A stretch of DNA of 46,347 bases from Candidatus Shapirobacteria bacterium (lineage in GTDB: Bacteria > Patescibacteria > Microgenomatia > UBA12405): the NCBI GenBank assembly GCA_028710865.1, contig JAQTUF010000003.1:1-46347 (forward strand). Reading direction: 5' to 3'. The notes under the pieces were generated by a model. That model was not told the origin of the DNA, did no database searches, and saw nothing but the letters and a program-made list of their open reading frames with translations. The position numbers were made by a program, and so were the translations under genes. Shown here in pieces: positions 39,688-46,347 of the stretch (its first letter is position 1; every line of letters begins with the position of its first letter).

Positions 39688-40805
39688 TTGGTATTGACGG
39701 CAACGAGGCTAATGTTTCTAATCGCGTTGGTGTTGGCCAATATGCTTATAATCTTTTGATAAATCTTTCCAAAATCGATCAAGATAATCAATATATTATA
39801 TATCTGAAAAACCAACCAAGCTCTGATTTCCCCAAAAGTACCCCAAACTGGCAATACCGTGTTTTTGGACCCAAAAAACTTTGGAGCCGTTTTTCTCTCC
39901 CTCTTTACCTCTTTTTTCAAAATGAAAAATTAAACTTATTTTTTTCTCCTAGTCATTATTCCCCTAAATTTTGTCCTTGTCCTACTATTCCTACAATTCA
40001 CGACCTAGGTTATCTTCAATTTAAAAGTCAATTTACCAAAAAAGATCTTTATCAATTAATAAATTGGACCAAACAATCTATTAACAAAGCAACTCATATT
40101 ATAACTGTCTCCCAATTTTCCAAAGACGAAATTATCAAAAACTACCAAATTGATTCAACCAAAATCAGTATTGCCTACAACGGTGTCGATATTCCACCTA
40201 CAATCAATTCTCAAACTCAACAGAAAATATTATCTAATTACAATTTAAAAACCAACAATTATTTTCTTTATCTTGGAACTCTGAAACCTAACAAAAATAT
40301 TCCTTTTTTAGTCAGATCATTTTCTAAATTTTTAAAACAAATAACAAAAACTTCTCATCCTACCACCCCTAAATTAGTCATTGCTGGTAAAAAAGGTTGG
40401 CTCTTTGATGAAATCTTTCAAACTGTCAAAGAAGAAGGGATAGAAAAACAAGTTATTTTTACCGATTTTGTTAGTGAAACTCAAAAGTGGACCTTATACC
40501 AAAATGCTATTTGTTCAATTTTACCCAGTACTTATGAAGGTTTTGGTATCCCAGTTATTGAATCTATGAAAATCGGTACTCCAGTTATTGCTTCCACTAT
40601 TCCCCCTTTAAAAGAAGTTATTGAAAATAATGGCCTTTTTATTGATCCCAAAAACGAAGCTGATTTAGTCAAAAAAATGATTGAAATTTCCAATTCTAAG
40701 ATTAGAGAAAAATATTCTACTTTAGGGAAAAAACAAGCTGATAAATTCACCTGGGGGTCCACCGCCAAGTCAGTCTTACAAGTTTTTGAAAAATTGATAA
40801 ACTAA
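39681..40805 (+). CDS. GT4 family glycosyltransferase
   Basis: About 374 residues, paralogous to its upstream neighbour: LIGIDGNEANVSNRVGVGQYAY at the N-terminus (cut here by family, acceptor loop with Gly), SPSHYSPKFCPCPTIPT, TIHDLGYLQF, VSQFSKDEI, YLGTLKPNKNI and the intact PSTYEGFGIPVIESM. I chose ATG 39681, which overlaps the preceding stop by seven bases, over the ATG at 39636 deep inside the upstream gene. Likely a mannosyltransferase- or rhamnosyltransferase-like step; donor unknown. Confidence 0.9.
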   Translation: MLIGIDGNEANVSNRVGVGQYAYNLLINLSKIDQDNQYIIYLKNQPSSDFPKSTPNWQYRVFGPKKLWSRFSLPLYLFFQNEKLNLFFSPSHYSPKFCPCPTIPTIHDLGYLQFKSQFTKKDLYQLINWTKQSINKATHIITVSQFSKDEIIKNYQIDSTKISIAYNGVDIPPTINSQTQQKILSNYNLKTNNYFLYLGTLKPNKNIPFLVRSFSKFLKQITKTSHPTTPKLVIAGKKGWLFDEIFQTVKEEGIEKQVIFTDFVSETQKWTLYQNAICSILPSTYEGFGIPVIESMKIGTPVIASTIPPLKEVIENNGLFIDPKNEADLVKKMIEISNSKIREKYSTLGKKQADKFTWGSTAKSVLQVFEKLIN

Positions 40806-40809
40806 ACAT

Positions 40810-41403
40810 ATGAAAGATCGAACCGGAAAAATTTTAAATTCTCAAGATATTTTTCAAAAAGTTATTAATCGAATTAAAACCATCTGCCTTGAATTTTGGT
40901 TAATGATTTTACGTTTTGTTGGTTTTATCCCTATCCATATCATCAGAAAAATTTTTTATTGGGCTTCTGGCATCGATATGCCCCTAAGTTCAACCATCCA
41001 TATTGGTGCCAACTTTTTCAAACCCAGCAATATTTCCATAGGTAAAGACACTATTGTTGGTGATCACTGTTTCTTAGACGGTCGTGCTCCTCTAAAAATT
41101 GGCAACCATGTTGGCATAGCCAGCCAAGTATTAATTTATAATGACGAACATGATATTAATTCCCCTGACTATGGCAATTCTTTTGGTCCAGTTGAAATAG
41201 GTGATTACGTTTTTATTGGCCCTCGAGCTATTATTCTACCTAATATCAAAATTGGCAAAGGCGCTGTTGTCGCTGCTGGAGCCGTTGTTACCAAAGATAT
41301 TCCTGAATCTGAAATTTGGGGTGGAGTACCAGCCAAAAAAATAAGCAATCGATCAATAGACAATCCAAATTACAAACTTGGCCGACCCATGCTCTTTCAA
41401 TAA
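40810..41403 (+). CDS. Left-handed beta-helix (hexapeptide) acyltransferase
   Basis: A 197-residue protein with a short hydrophobic N-terminal region and hexapeptide repeats from about residue 60: ISIGKDTIVGDHC, IGNHVGIASQVLIYNDEHD with the catalytic-type His, IGDYVFIGPRAIILPNIKIG, GAVVAAGAVVTKDIP and the closing GGVPAK. This is the WcaF/Maa/NodL-like O-acetyltransferase pattern. It should acetylate a sugar of the glycan using acetyl-CoA at the inner membrane face. It starts four bases after the GT gene and shares a TAATG with the next one. Confidence 0.9.
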   Translation: MKDRTGKILNSQDIFQKVINRIKTICLEFWLMILRFVGFIPIHIIRKIFYWASGIDMPLSSTIHIGANFFKPSNISIGKDTIVGDHCFLDGRAPLKIGNHVGIASQVLIYNDEHDINSPDYGNSFGPVEIGDYVFIGPRAIILPNIKIGKGAVVAAGAVVTKDIPESEIWGGVPAKKISNRSIDNPNYKLGRPMLFQ

Positions 41404-41939
41404 TGCTTAAAAAAATTCTTATTTCTATTTTTATAATCTTCAATGTTTTAGCCATTTTGTATTTAATTTCTCCCACTCCTAAATTACCAGACCTAAGTAA
41501 TAGTGTTAAATCAGATTTACCCGGAGATACTATCCAAATACCCAATGTTTCAGGATATTTTACTAATATGACTAGAACCGAAGTTATGAATTTTTATAAA
41601 AGCTATTACTATGGTCTATTTAAAATTAATCTCAACCACCCTCCAGAAAAAGCCAAAGAAATTATTGTCGATACTATTCCCAGTTATTATTTTGAAGAAT
41701 TTATTTTACCTTTTAAAGAATCACTTTATGTCAATGGTTTTGAATGGGAAAATGATGTTTTTACTAAACCAGAAAATCGAGCCAAAAATAAACTCATTTA
41801 TCAAAATAAGGAATATAAAGCCAAAATTACCATCCGCACTTTTCCCACTTCTATTCCTTACCGTTTTTTTTCTTTCTTTTTTACTGAAACTTCAATTATA
41901 GTCATCTTTTATCTTCTTAAATCAACTTTCAAAAAATGA
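41403..41939 (+). CDS. Small membrane protein of unknown function
   Basis: I do not recognise this family. The 178-residue protein starts at the TAATG junction, has an N-terminal hydrophobic segment (4-22), a soluble middle with the stretch NVSGYFTNMTRTEVMNFYKS (48-67), many aromatic and charged residues, and a second hydrophobic segment near the end (155-172). The topology suggests a bitopic or hairpin protein with an extracytoplasmic loop of about 130 residues. It lies between an acetyltransferase and a GT2 gene and is tightly coupled to both, so a part in glycan assembly or export is plausible. Confidence 0.7.
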   Translation: MLKKILISIFIIFNVLAILYLISPTPKLPDLSNSVKSDLPGDTIQIPNVSGYFTNMTRTEVMNFYKSYYYGLFKINLNHPPEKAKEIIVDTIPSYYFEEFILPFKESLYVNGFEWENDVFTKPENRAKNKLIYQNKEYKAKITIRTFPTSIPYRFFSFFFTETSIIVIFYLLKSTFKK

Positions 41940-42844
41940 CAAATCCTATTCTTTCAATCATCATCATTTCTTACAATACTGCCCAAATTACTCTAAATTG
42001 TATTAAATCAATTTTCCAGGATAAAGGTTTAAAAGAAACTCCTTTTGAAATTATTGTCATCGATAATAATTCTCACGATAATTCCATCAAAGAATTAAAA
42101 AAACTAGGTAATAAAATTATTTTAATTGAAAATAAAGATAATGCTGGTTTTGGCAAAGCCAATAATCAGGGATTAAAAATTGCTAAAGGCAACTATATCT
42201 TATTTTTAAACTCCGACACTATTATCCTTCATTCAGCTATCAGTCAAAGTCTTGACTGGCTCTGCTCTCACCCAGAAGCTTCTACTTGCACTGCTCAACT
42301 TTTAAATAAAGATCAAACCATTCAAGCCAGTGGAGGATTTTTCCCTAATCTTGCCAATGTTTTCACCTGGTGTCTTAGTCTTGATGATCTTCCTTTGGTT
42401 AATAAATTTATCAAACCAATCCACCCTCACACCCCCACCTTTTATACTAAAGATAGATTTTATTTAAAAGATCATCCTCAAGATTGGGTCACTGGAGCTT
42501 TTATGTTGACTCGAAAATCTCTTTTAGACAAAATTAAGGGTTTTGATGAAAATTATTTTATGTATGGCGAAGAAGTTGAATTATCATATCGAATCAGCAA
42601 AACCACTTCTAATAATCAAGTTTGGTATCTTATCGGACCTCAAATCATCCATCTTGGTGGTGCTTCAGCCATTAATCGAATTGATCCCATCATCAACGAA
42701 TACAAAGGAATTCTTTCTTTTTTCAAAAAACATAAAAGCAATTTTCAATATCAAATTGTTAAAATTTTATTAAAAATCAATGCCTTTAGTCGCGCTATTA
42801 TCCATTTTTCACCTCTTTATTTAAAAGCATGTTCAAAAATATAA
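41936..42844 (+). CDS. GT2 family glycosyltransferase (WbbL-like)
   Basis: A 302-residue GT-A enzyme: ILSIIIISYNTAQITLNCI, IVIDNNSHDNSI, NAGFGKANNQGLKIAKG, the metal-binding LNSDTII, DWVTGAFMLTRKS and FMYGEEVELSYR, followed by IIHLGGAS. The order and the EE/ED motif are those of rhamnosyltransferase-like enzymes. It overlaps both neighbours (ATGA upstream, 16 bases downstream), keeping the operon continuous. Donor and acceptor are unknown. Confidence 0.9.
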   Translation: MTNPILSIIIISYNTAQITLNCIKSIFQDKGLKETPFEIIVIDNNSHDNSIKELKKLGNKIILIENKDNAGFGKANNQGLKIAKGNYILFLNSDTIILHSAISQSLDWLCSHPEASTCTAQLLNKDQTIQASGGFFPNLANVFTWCLSLDDLPLVNKFIKPIHPHTPTFYTKDRFYLKDHPQDWVTGAFMLTRKSLLDKIKGFDENYFMYGEEVELSYRISKTTSNNQVWYLIGPQIIHLGGASAINRIDPIINEYKGILSFFKKHKSNFQYQIVKILLKINAFSRAIIHFSPLYLKACSKI

Positions 42845-44235
42845 ATATTTTTAGACCAATTTTAGCTATTCTTATTTTATTTATTCCTTTATATCCAAAA
42901 TTTCCTCTATTTAGCGTCACTGGTACCTATGTAGCTATCAGATTAGACGATATCATTGTTGCTCTGGCTGTTTTAATTTGGCTTATTTTTCAAATCAAAA
43001 ACAAATTTCCTGTTTTTAAAATAAAAATAACGCGCACTTTTATTGCTTATTTTTTGGCTATTATTGCTAGTTTTGTCACTGCTTTTTTAGTTTATCAAAC
43101 TGAAAGTTTAAATATTTTATTATTAAACTTATTTCGTCGTTTTGAATATATTTCTCTCTTTTTTATCACTCTTCCAGCCATCAAAACTCTTAAGGATTTA
43201 AAATTTACTTATCTCTTTTTACTTATTGCCACTGCTTTAGTTTGTGTTTACGGTTATGGTCAAAAATATTTTAGTTTCCCTGTAATTTCTACTATGAATT
43301 CCGAATTTTCCAAAGGCCAACTTCTTCAAATGAACATTTGGACTAGGATTAGTTCTACCTTTGCTGGTCATTATGATTTAGCTGCCTTTTTAAGTGTAGC
43401 TCTAATTATTATTGGTGTTGTTGCTATAATTACCAAAAATAAATTATTAAAAATAACTAGTCTAATTATTTGGTTAGCTGGATTTCAAATATTGTCTCTT
43501 ACTGCTTCCCGAGTCTCTGTTTTTGCCTTCTGGGGAGGCATCTCTCTAACCTTGCTTTTAATCAGAAAATATTTATGGATTATCCCAGTTTCACTTTTAG
43601 TTTTATTTAGTATTTTCAATTCTAAAGATCTTAATCAACGGCTTTTAGCCACCATCCCAGCCCTAAAAAATCAAATCACTAATTCTAAAACAACTTCAGT
43701 CACTCCTACTCCAATTCCATCTATAGTCACTCCCACTCCTATCCCCATATCTACTACCAAAATCACCAATCCTACTCCTACTCCTACAATAGTCCGTCAC
43801 CAATTAATCAACAATTATCCATCAGCTGATACTGATGTTGGAGTTGCCAGATCTGGTGAAATTCGTTTCAATGCTGAGTGGCCTCGAGCTATTAATGCCT
43901 ACAAAAAAAATATTATTACCGGTACTGGATTAGGTTCAATTACCCTCGCTACAGATAATGACTATCTCCGTTGTTTAGGCGAAAGTGGTCTTCTTGGTTT
44001 AATTACCTTTGGTTCAATTATTTTATTTTTTATTATCAAAACTATTCCGTTTCTATTTAAAAAAGACAAAACTCCATCTCAAATTTTTGCTATCATTCTC
44101 TTTGGTGGTTTAATTACTACCCTAGCCAACGCTGTTTTTATAGATGTTTTTGAAGCCTCAAAAACCGCCTACTTATTTTGGATTATGATGGGTATATATT
44201 ATCAATTACTAAACTTTTCTAATGAAAAAAAATAA
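42829..44235 (+). CDS. O-antigen polymerase/ligase-like membrane protein (Wzy/WaaL) with Pro/Thr-rich loop
   Basis: A 468-residue protein with about ten transmembrane helices. Between two helix groups lies the large extracytoplasmic loop (about 265-385) of the Wzy_C family, with NAEWPRAINAYKKNIITGTG, a DNDYLRCLGESG stretch (376-387) and a helix after it. The usual HNxYL histidine is Asp/Asn here. The loop begins with a Pro/Thr-rich segment of TPTP and PIP units at about 291-320, a likely flexible linker. It should join or polymerise lipid-linked glycans outside the membrane. Polymerase or ligase cannot be decided by sequence. Confidence 0.85.
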   Translation: MFKNINIFRPILAILILFIPLYPKFPLFSVTGTYVAIRLDDIIVALAVLIWLIFQIKNKFPVFKIKITRTFIAYFLAIIASFVTAFLVYQTESLNILLLNLFRRFEYISLFFITLPAIKTLKDLKFTYLFLLIATALVCVYGYGQKYFSFPVISTMNSEFSKGQLLQMNIWTRISSTFAGHYDLAAFLSVALIIIGVVAIITKNKLLKITSLIIWLAGFQILSLTASRVSVFAFWGGISLTLLLIRKYLWIIPVSLLVLFSIFNSKDLNQRLLATIPALKNQITNSKTTSVTPTPIPSIVTPTPIPISTTKITNPTPTPTIVRHQLINNYPSADTDVGVARSGEIRFNAEWPRAINAYKKNIITGTGLGSITLATDNDYLRCLGESGLLGLITFGSIILFFIIKTIPFLFKKDKTPSQIFAIILFGGLITTLANAVFIDVFEASKTAYLFWIMMGIYYQLLNFSNEKK

Positions 44236-45439
44236 AAGAAAAATTTTAATGATTACGCCTTATATCCCTCGGCTATCACAATCTGGTGGTCAAAATAGTT
44301 CTTTTTATTCCATAAAATATCTTTCTCCTGATAATAACATTACTCTTATTTGTCTTAGTCCCGACGAAGAAGGCTTAAAAGATATTAAACAATACTGTTC
44401 AAAAGTTATTGTTGTTAAAAGAGGAAAGACTTGGGATCCCAAAAAAGTTTTATTAACCGCCTTTAGCCCTTACCCTTTTTTGGTTATGAAACATATTAAT
44501 AAAAATTTCCGAGCCGCTATTCAAAATGAATTAAATAACAATTCTTTTGACCTTATCCACTGCGATTGTTTTTATCCAATGCCTAATATTCCTAAAACCA
44601 AAATTCCTATTGTCTTAGTCGATTTAACCGTCGAATATAATGTTTACAAACATTATGTTGAAACCGTTACTGGCTGGAAAAAACTTTTAAAACCTTTCCT
44701 TTGGATAGATGTCCTAAAACTTAAATATTGGGAAACCTATTATTGGAAAAATACCCATACTGTCGTTGCTTTTGCTAAAGAAGATCAAGATTTAATTTCT
44801 CAAACTACCGGACGTACTGATATTGAACTCTTCCAAAATGGAGTCGATAATAAATTCTTTGAATCGCTTCCAAAAACACCTAAAAGTAAATTCCCTTCCA
44901 TTCTTTTTGGTGTTTCCAATATGAAGTGGATGCAAAATCGAGAATCTGTAGAAATGATTATTAAAGATTCATGGCATCAAATTAAAAAGGTAATTCCTGA
45001 TTGTAAATTTTATATCATCGGTCGCCATGCTCCTGATTATTATGGTCATTACCGATCAAGCGATATTATTGTTGAAGAAGCCGACTTTGATGGTCAACCA
45101 CATGATCCCATGTATTATTATCAATATTGCTGGACTTTAATTGCTCCTATGGGTAGTGGAGGAGGCACCCGTAATAAATTTTTAGAAGCCATGGCTTGTC
45201 GTCTTCCTATTGTTACTACTCCTGAGGGTATGGGAGGAATTAAAATTGAAAATTTTAAACAATCAATTATTTGTGATTACGACAAAATTGCCGATTATAC
45301 TATTGACTTACTTAAAAGTAATAAAAAAAGAACTACCATGGGTGATGAAGCTAATAAATTAATTAGTAGTAAATATTCATATCAAAGCAGTGTTAAAGGC
45401 CTTAATCGAATTTATCAAAAAATTACTAATGAAAAATAA
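44222..45439 (+). CDS. GT4 family glycosyltransferase
   Basis: A 405-residue GT-B enzyme with TPYIPRLSQSGGQNSSFYSI at the N-terminus, HCDCFYPMP, VDLTVEYNVYKHYV, ELFQNGVDNKFF, a FGVSNMKWMQNRESVEMI donor-domain start and the nucleotide-sugar motif GSGGGTRNKFLEAMACRLPIV. The motif is the same subtype as in the GT at 3852 (GSGSRIKILEAL). It overlaps the ligase-like gene by 14 bases and the following GT2 gene by 11. Likely a further step in glycan assembly. Confidence 0.9.
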   Translation: MKKNKRKILMITPYIPRLSQSGGQNSSFYSIKYLSPDNNITLICLSPDEEGLKDIKQYCSKVIVVKRGKTWDPKKVLLTAFSPYPFLVMKHINKNFRAAIQNELNNNSFDLIHCDCFYPMPNIPKTKIPIVLVDLTVEYNVYKHYVETVTGWKKLLKPFLWIDVLKLKYWETYYWKNTHTVVAFAKEDQDLISQTTGRTDIELFQNGVDNKFFESLPKTPKSKFPSILFGVSNMKWMQNRESVEMIIKDSWHQIKKVIPDCKFYIIGRHAPDYYGHYRSSDIIVEEADFDGQPHDPMYYYQYCWTLIAPMGSGGGTRNKFLEAMACRLPIVTTPEGMGGIKIENFKQSIICDYDKIADYTIDLLKSNKKRTTMGDEANKLISSKYSYQSSVKGLNRIYQKITNEK

Positions 45440-46347
45440 ATTGGATCTTTCAGTTGTTATTTTAAATTTTAACTCTCGGGACTATCTTCAAAAATGTCTT
45501 TCTAGTATTTATAGGTCAAAATTAAATAATTTTAATATTGAAGTTATTATCGTTGATAATAATTCTACCGACAACAGTACCCAACTAGCCCAAAACTTAA
45601 CAAATAATGATCAAAAAATTTTCACTAAATATTTATTTCTAAAAGAGAATAAAGGCTTTGCTCACGGAAATAATCAAGGTATTAAAAAAATAAACCCATC
45701 TAGTCGTTATGTTCTTTTTTTAAACCCAGATACTATTGTTGATCCTAGTACACTCAAAAATATGATCGAATTTTTTGATCAAGACAAACAAGTCGATGCT
45801 GCTACTTGTTATATTAACTTAGCCATAACCAACAAAATGCAACCAGAATGTCATCGTGGCTTTCCTACACCTTGGCGTTCATTTTGTTATTTTATTGGAC
45901 TTACTAAATTATTTCCTAAATCAAGATTTTTTAATGGTTATTTTCTTGGTAATCTAAATAAAGATACTATCCACCAAATAGAAGCCTGCGTCGGTGCCTT
46001 TTTAATGGTTAAAAAGAAAGTTGGTGAAAAAATCAACTGGTGGAGTGAAGATTATTTTTTTTATGGCGAGGATCTCGATTTTTGTTACCAACTTAAAGAA
46101 AATAATTTTAAATTATTTTTCAATCCAAACTGTAAAATAACCCATTTTCAGGGAGTATCTTCAGGAATAATTAATAAAAGTAAACATCTCTCCAAAGCTT
46201 CTCGAGAAACCAAAATGAAAGTAGCCCAAGCCAGCACCCAAGCTATGAGAATTTTTTATAAAAAATATTTACTCCAAAAATATCCCAAACTAGTCCAAAA
46301 AATAGTTTTATCTGGAATAAAATTATTGGAAATTAAAAGAGTCTTCA
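45429..46347 (+). CDS. GT2 family glycosyltransferase (3' partial)
   Basis: The reading frame opens with ATG at 45429, inside the end of the upstream GT4 gene, and is still open at the last base, giving 306 codons so far. Motifs: LSVVILNFNSRDYLQKCL, VIIVDNNSTDNS, NKGFAHGNNQG, the metal-binding LNPDTIV, EACVGAFLMVKKK and FFYGEDLDFCYQL, followed by THFQGVSS. It is a WbbL-like rhamnosyltransferase-type enzyme like those at 37559 and 41936. Only the C-terminal tail is missing. Confidence 0.9.
   Translation, partial: MKNKLDLSVVILNFNSRDYLQKCLSSIYRSKLNNFNIEVIIVDNNSTDNSTQLAQNLTNNDQKIFTKYLFLKENKGFAHGNNQGIKKINPSSRYVLFLNPDTIVDPSTLKNMIEFFDQDKQVDAATCYINLAITNKMQPECHRGFPTPWRSFCYFIGLTKLFPKSRFFNGYFLGNLNKDTIHQIEACVGAFLMVKKKVGEKINWWSEDYFFYGEDLDFCYQLKENNFKLFFNPNCKITHFQGVSSGIINKSKHLSKASRETKMKVAQASTQAMRIFYKKYLLQKYPKLVQKIVLSGIKLLEIKRVF

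Noticed and set aside
43690..43800. A repeat array (CRISPR or minisatellite) at the CCTACTCC-type repeats
   Set aside because: The repeats are in frame and encode the Pro/Thr-rich loop of the ligase-like protein; units are short and irregular with no spacers.
1..46347. Alternative genetic code with UGA as Gly or Trp, as in some candidate phyla
   Set aside because: UGA ends several genes exactly where the next one begins (for example 3853-3855 and 20222-20220), and conserved proteins read without in-frame UGA.

Overview
The window is AT-rich (most genes about 20-30 % G+C), gene-dense, and devoted almost entirely to surface-polysaccharide biosynthesis. UGA and UAA both act as stops, genes overlap as ATGA or TAATG, Shine-Dalgarno sequences are nearly absent, and the conserved hypotheticals (DUF192, a GreA-C-terminal-only protein, Pro/Thr linkers in a ligase-like protein) suggest a small-genome candidate-phyla-radiation (Patescibacteria, perhaps Microgenomates-like) bacterium. 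This placement is inference; no rRNA or ribosomal protein gene is present.

Layout. (1) 1-5033, plus strand: the end of a Wzt-type ABC exporter ATPase, a nucleotidyltransferase-like protein, a kinase-like protein and two glycosyltransferases (GT). G+C falls sharply at about position 180 inside the ATPase gene. (2) 17177-5060, minus strand: a nine-gene run with an acetolactate-synthase-like ThDP enzyme, an SDR, an FkbM-type and a second methyltransferase, a HAD phosphatase-like protein, a GtrB-like GT, the iron-sulfur dehydratase RfbH, and two polytopic GT-C-like proteins. (3) 17291-20181: a NeuB-like synthase (plus) facing rfbG and rfbF (minus). RfbF, RfbG and RfbH would give the CDP-3,6-dideoxyhexose path; with the ThDP enzyme this predicts a two-carbon-branched CDP-sugar like yersiniose A. 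(4) 20220-23789: a SAM-cycle island: metK (minus) behind a probable SAM-I-clan riboswitch, and divergently a PfkB/adenosine-kinase-like gene plus ahcY. (5) 23854-30295, plus: a Nudix-like protein, an SDR, a split minimal transketolase, a second GtrB-like GT and a polytopic GT-C-like protein that shares its N-terminal domain with the one at 6870-9422. (6) 30305-35862: ugd, an LtaS-like phosphoglycerol transferase, a Gre-C-terminal protein, galE and an LPG-synthase-like membrane protein. (7) 35906-46347, plus: an eleven-gene overlapping operon of GTs, an acetyltransferase, a DUF192 protein, an unknown membrane protein and an O-antigen polymerase/ligase-like protein; the last GT runs off the window.

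How it works together (inference): regions 2, 3 and 5 make unusual, probably branched and methylated, activated sugars; the SAM island feeds and regenerates the methyl donor; GtrB-like enzymes load sugars on polyprenyl phosphate for GT-C-like enzymes outside the membrane; ugd and galE provide UDP-GlcA and UDP-Gal; the GT operons assemble glycan, which is exported by the ABC system and polymerised or ligated by the Wzy/WaaL-like protein. Many first genes of transcription units have a TATAAT-like box only 7-13 bases before the start codon, suggesting leaderless mRNAs; metK, with its structured leader and good SD, is the exception. No stretch of more than 300 bases lacks a gene, and I saw no tRNA, rRNA, CRISPR array or insertion sequence.
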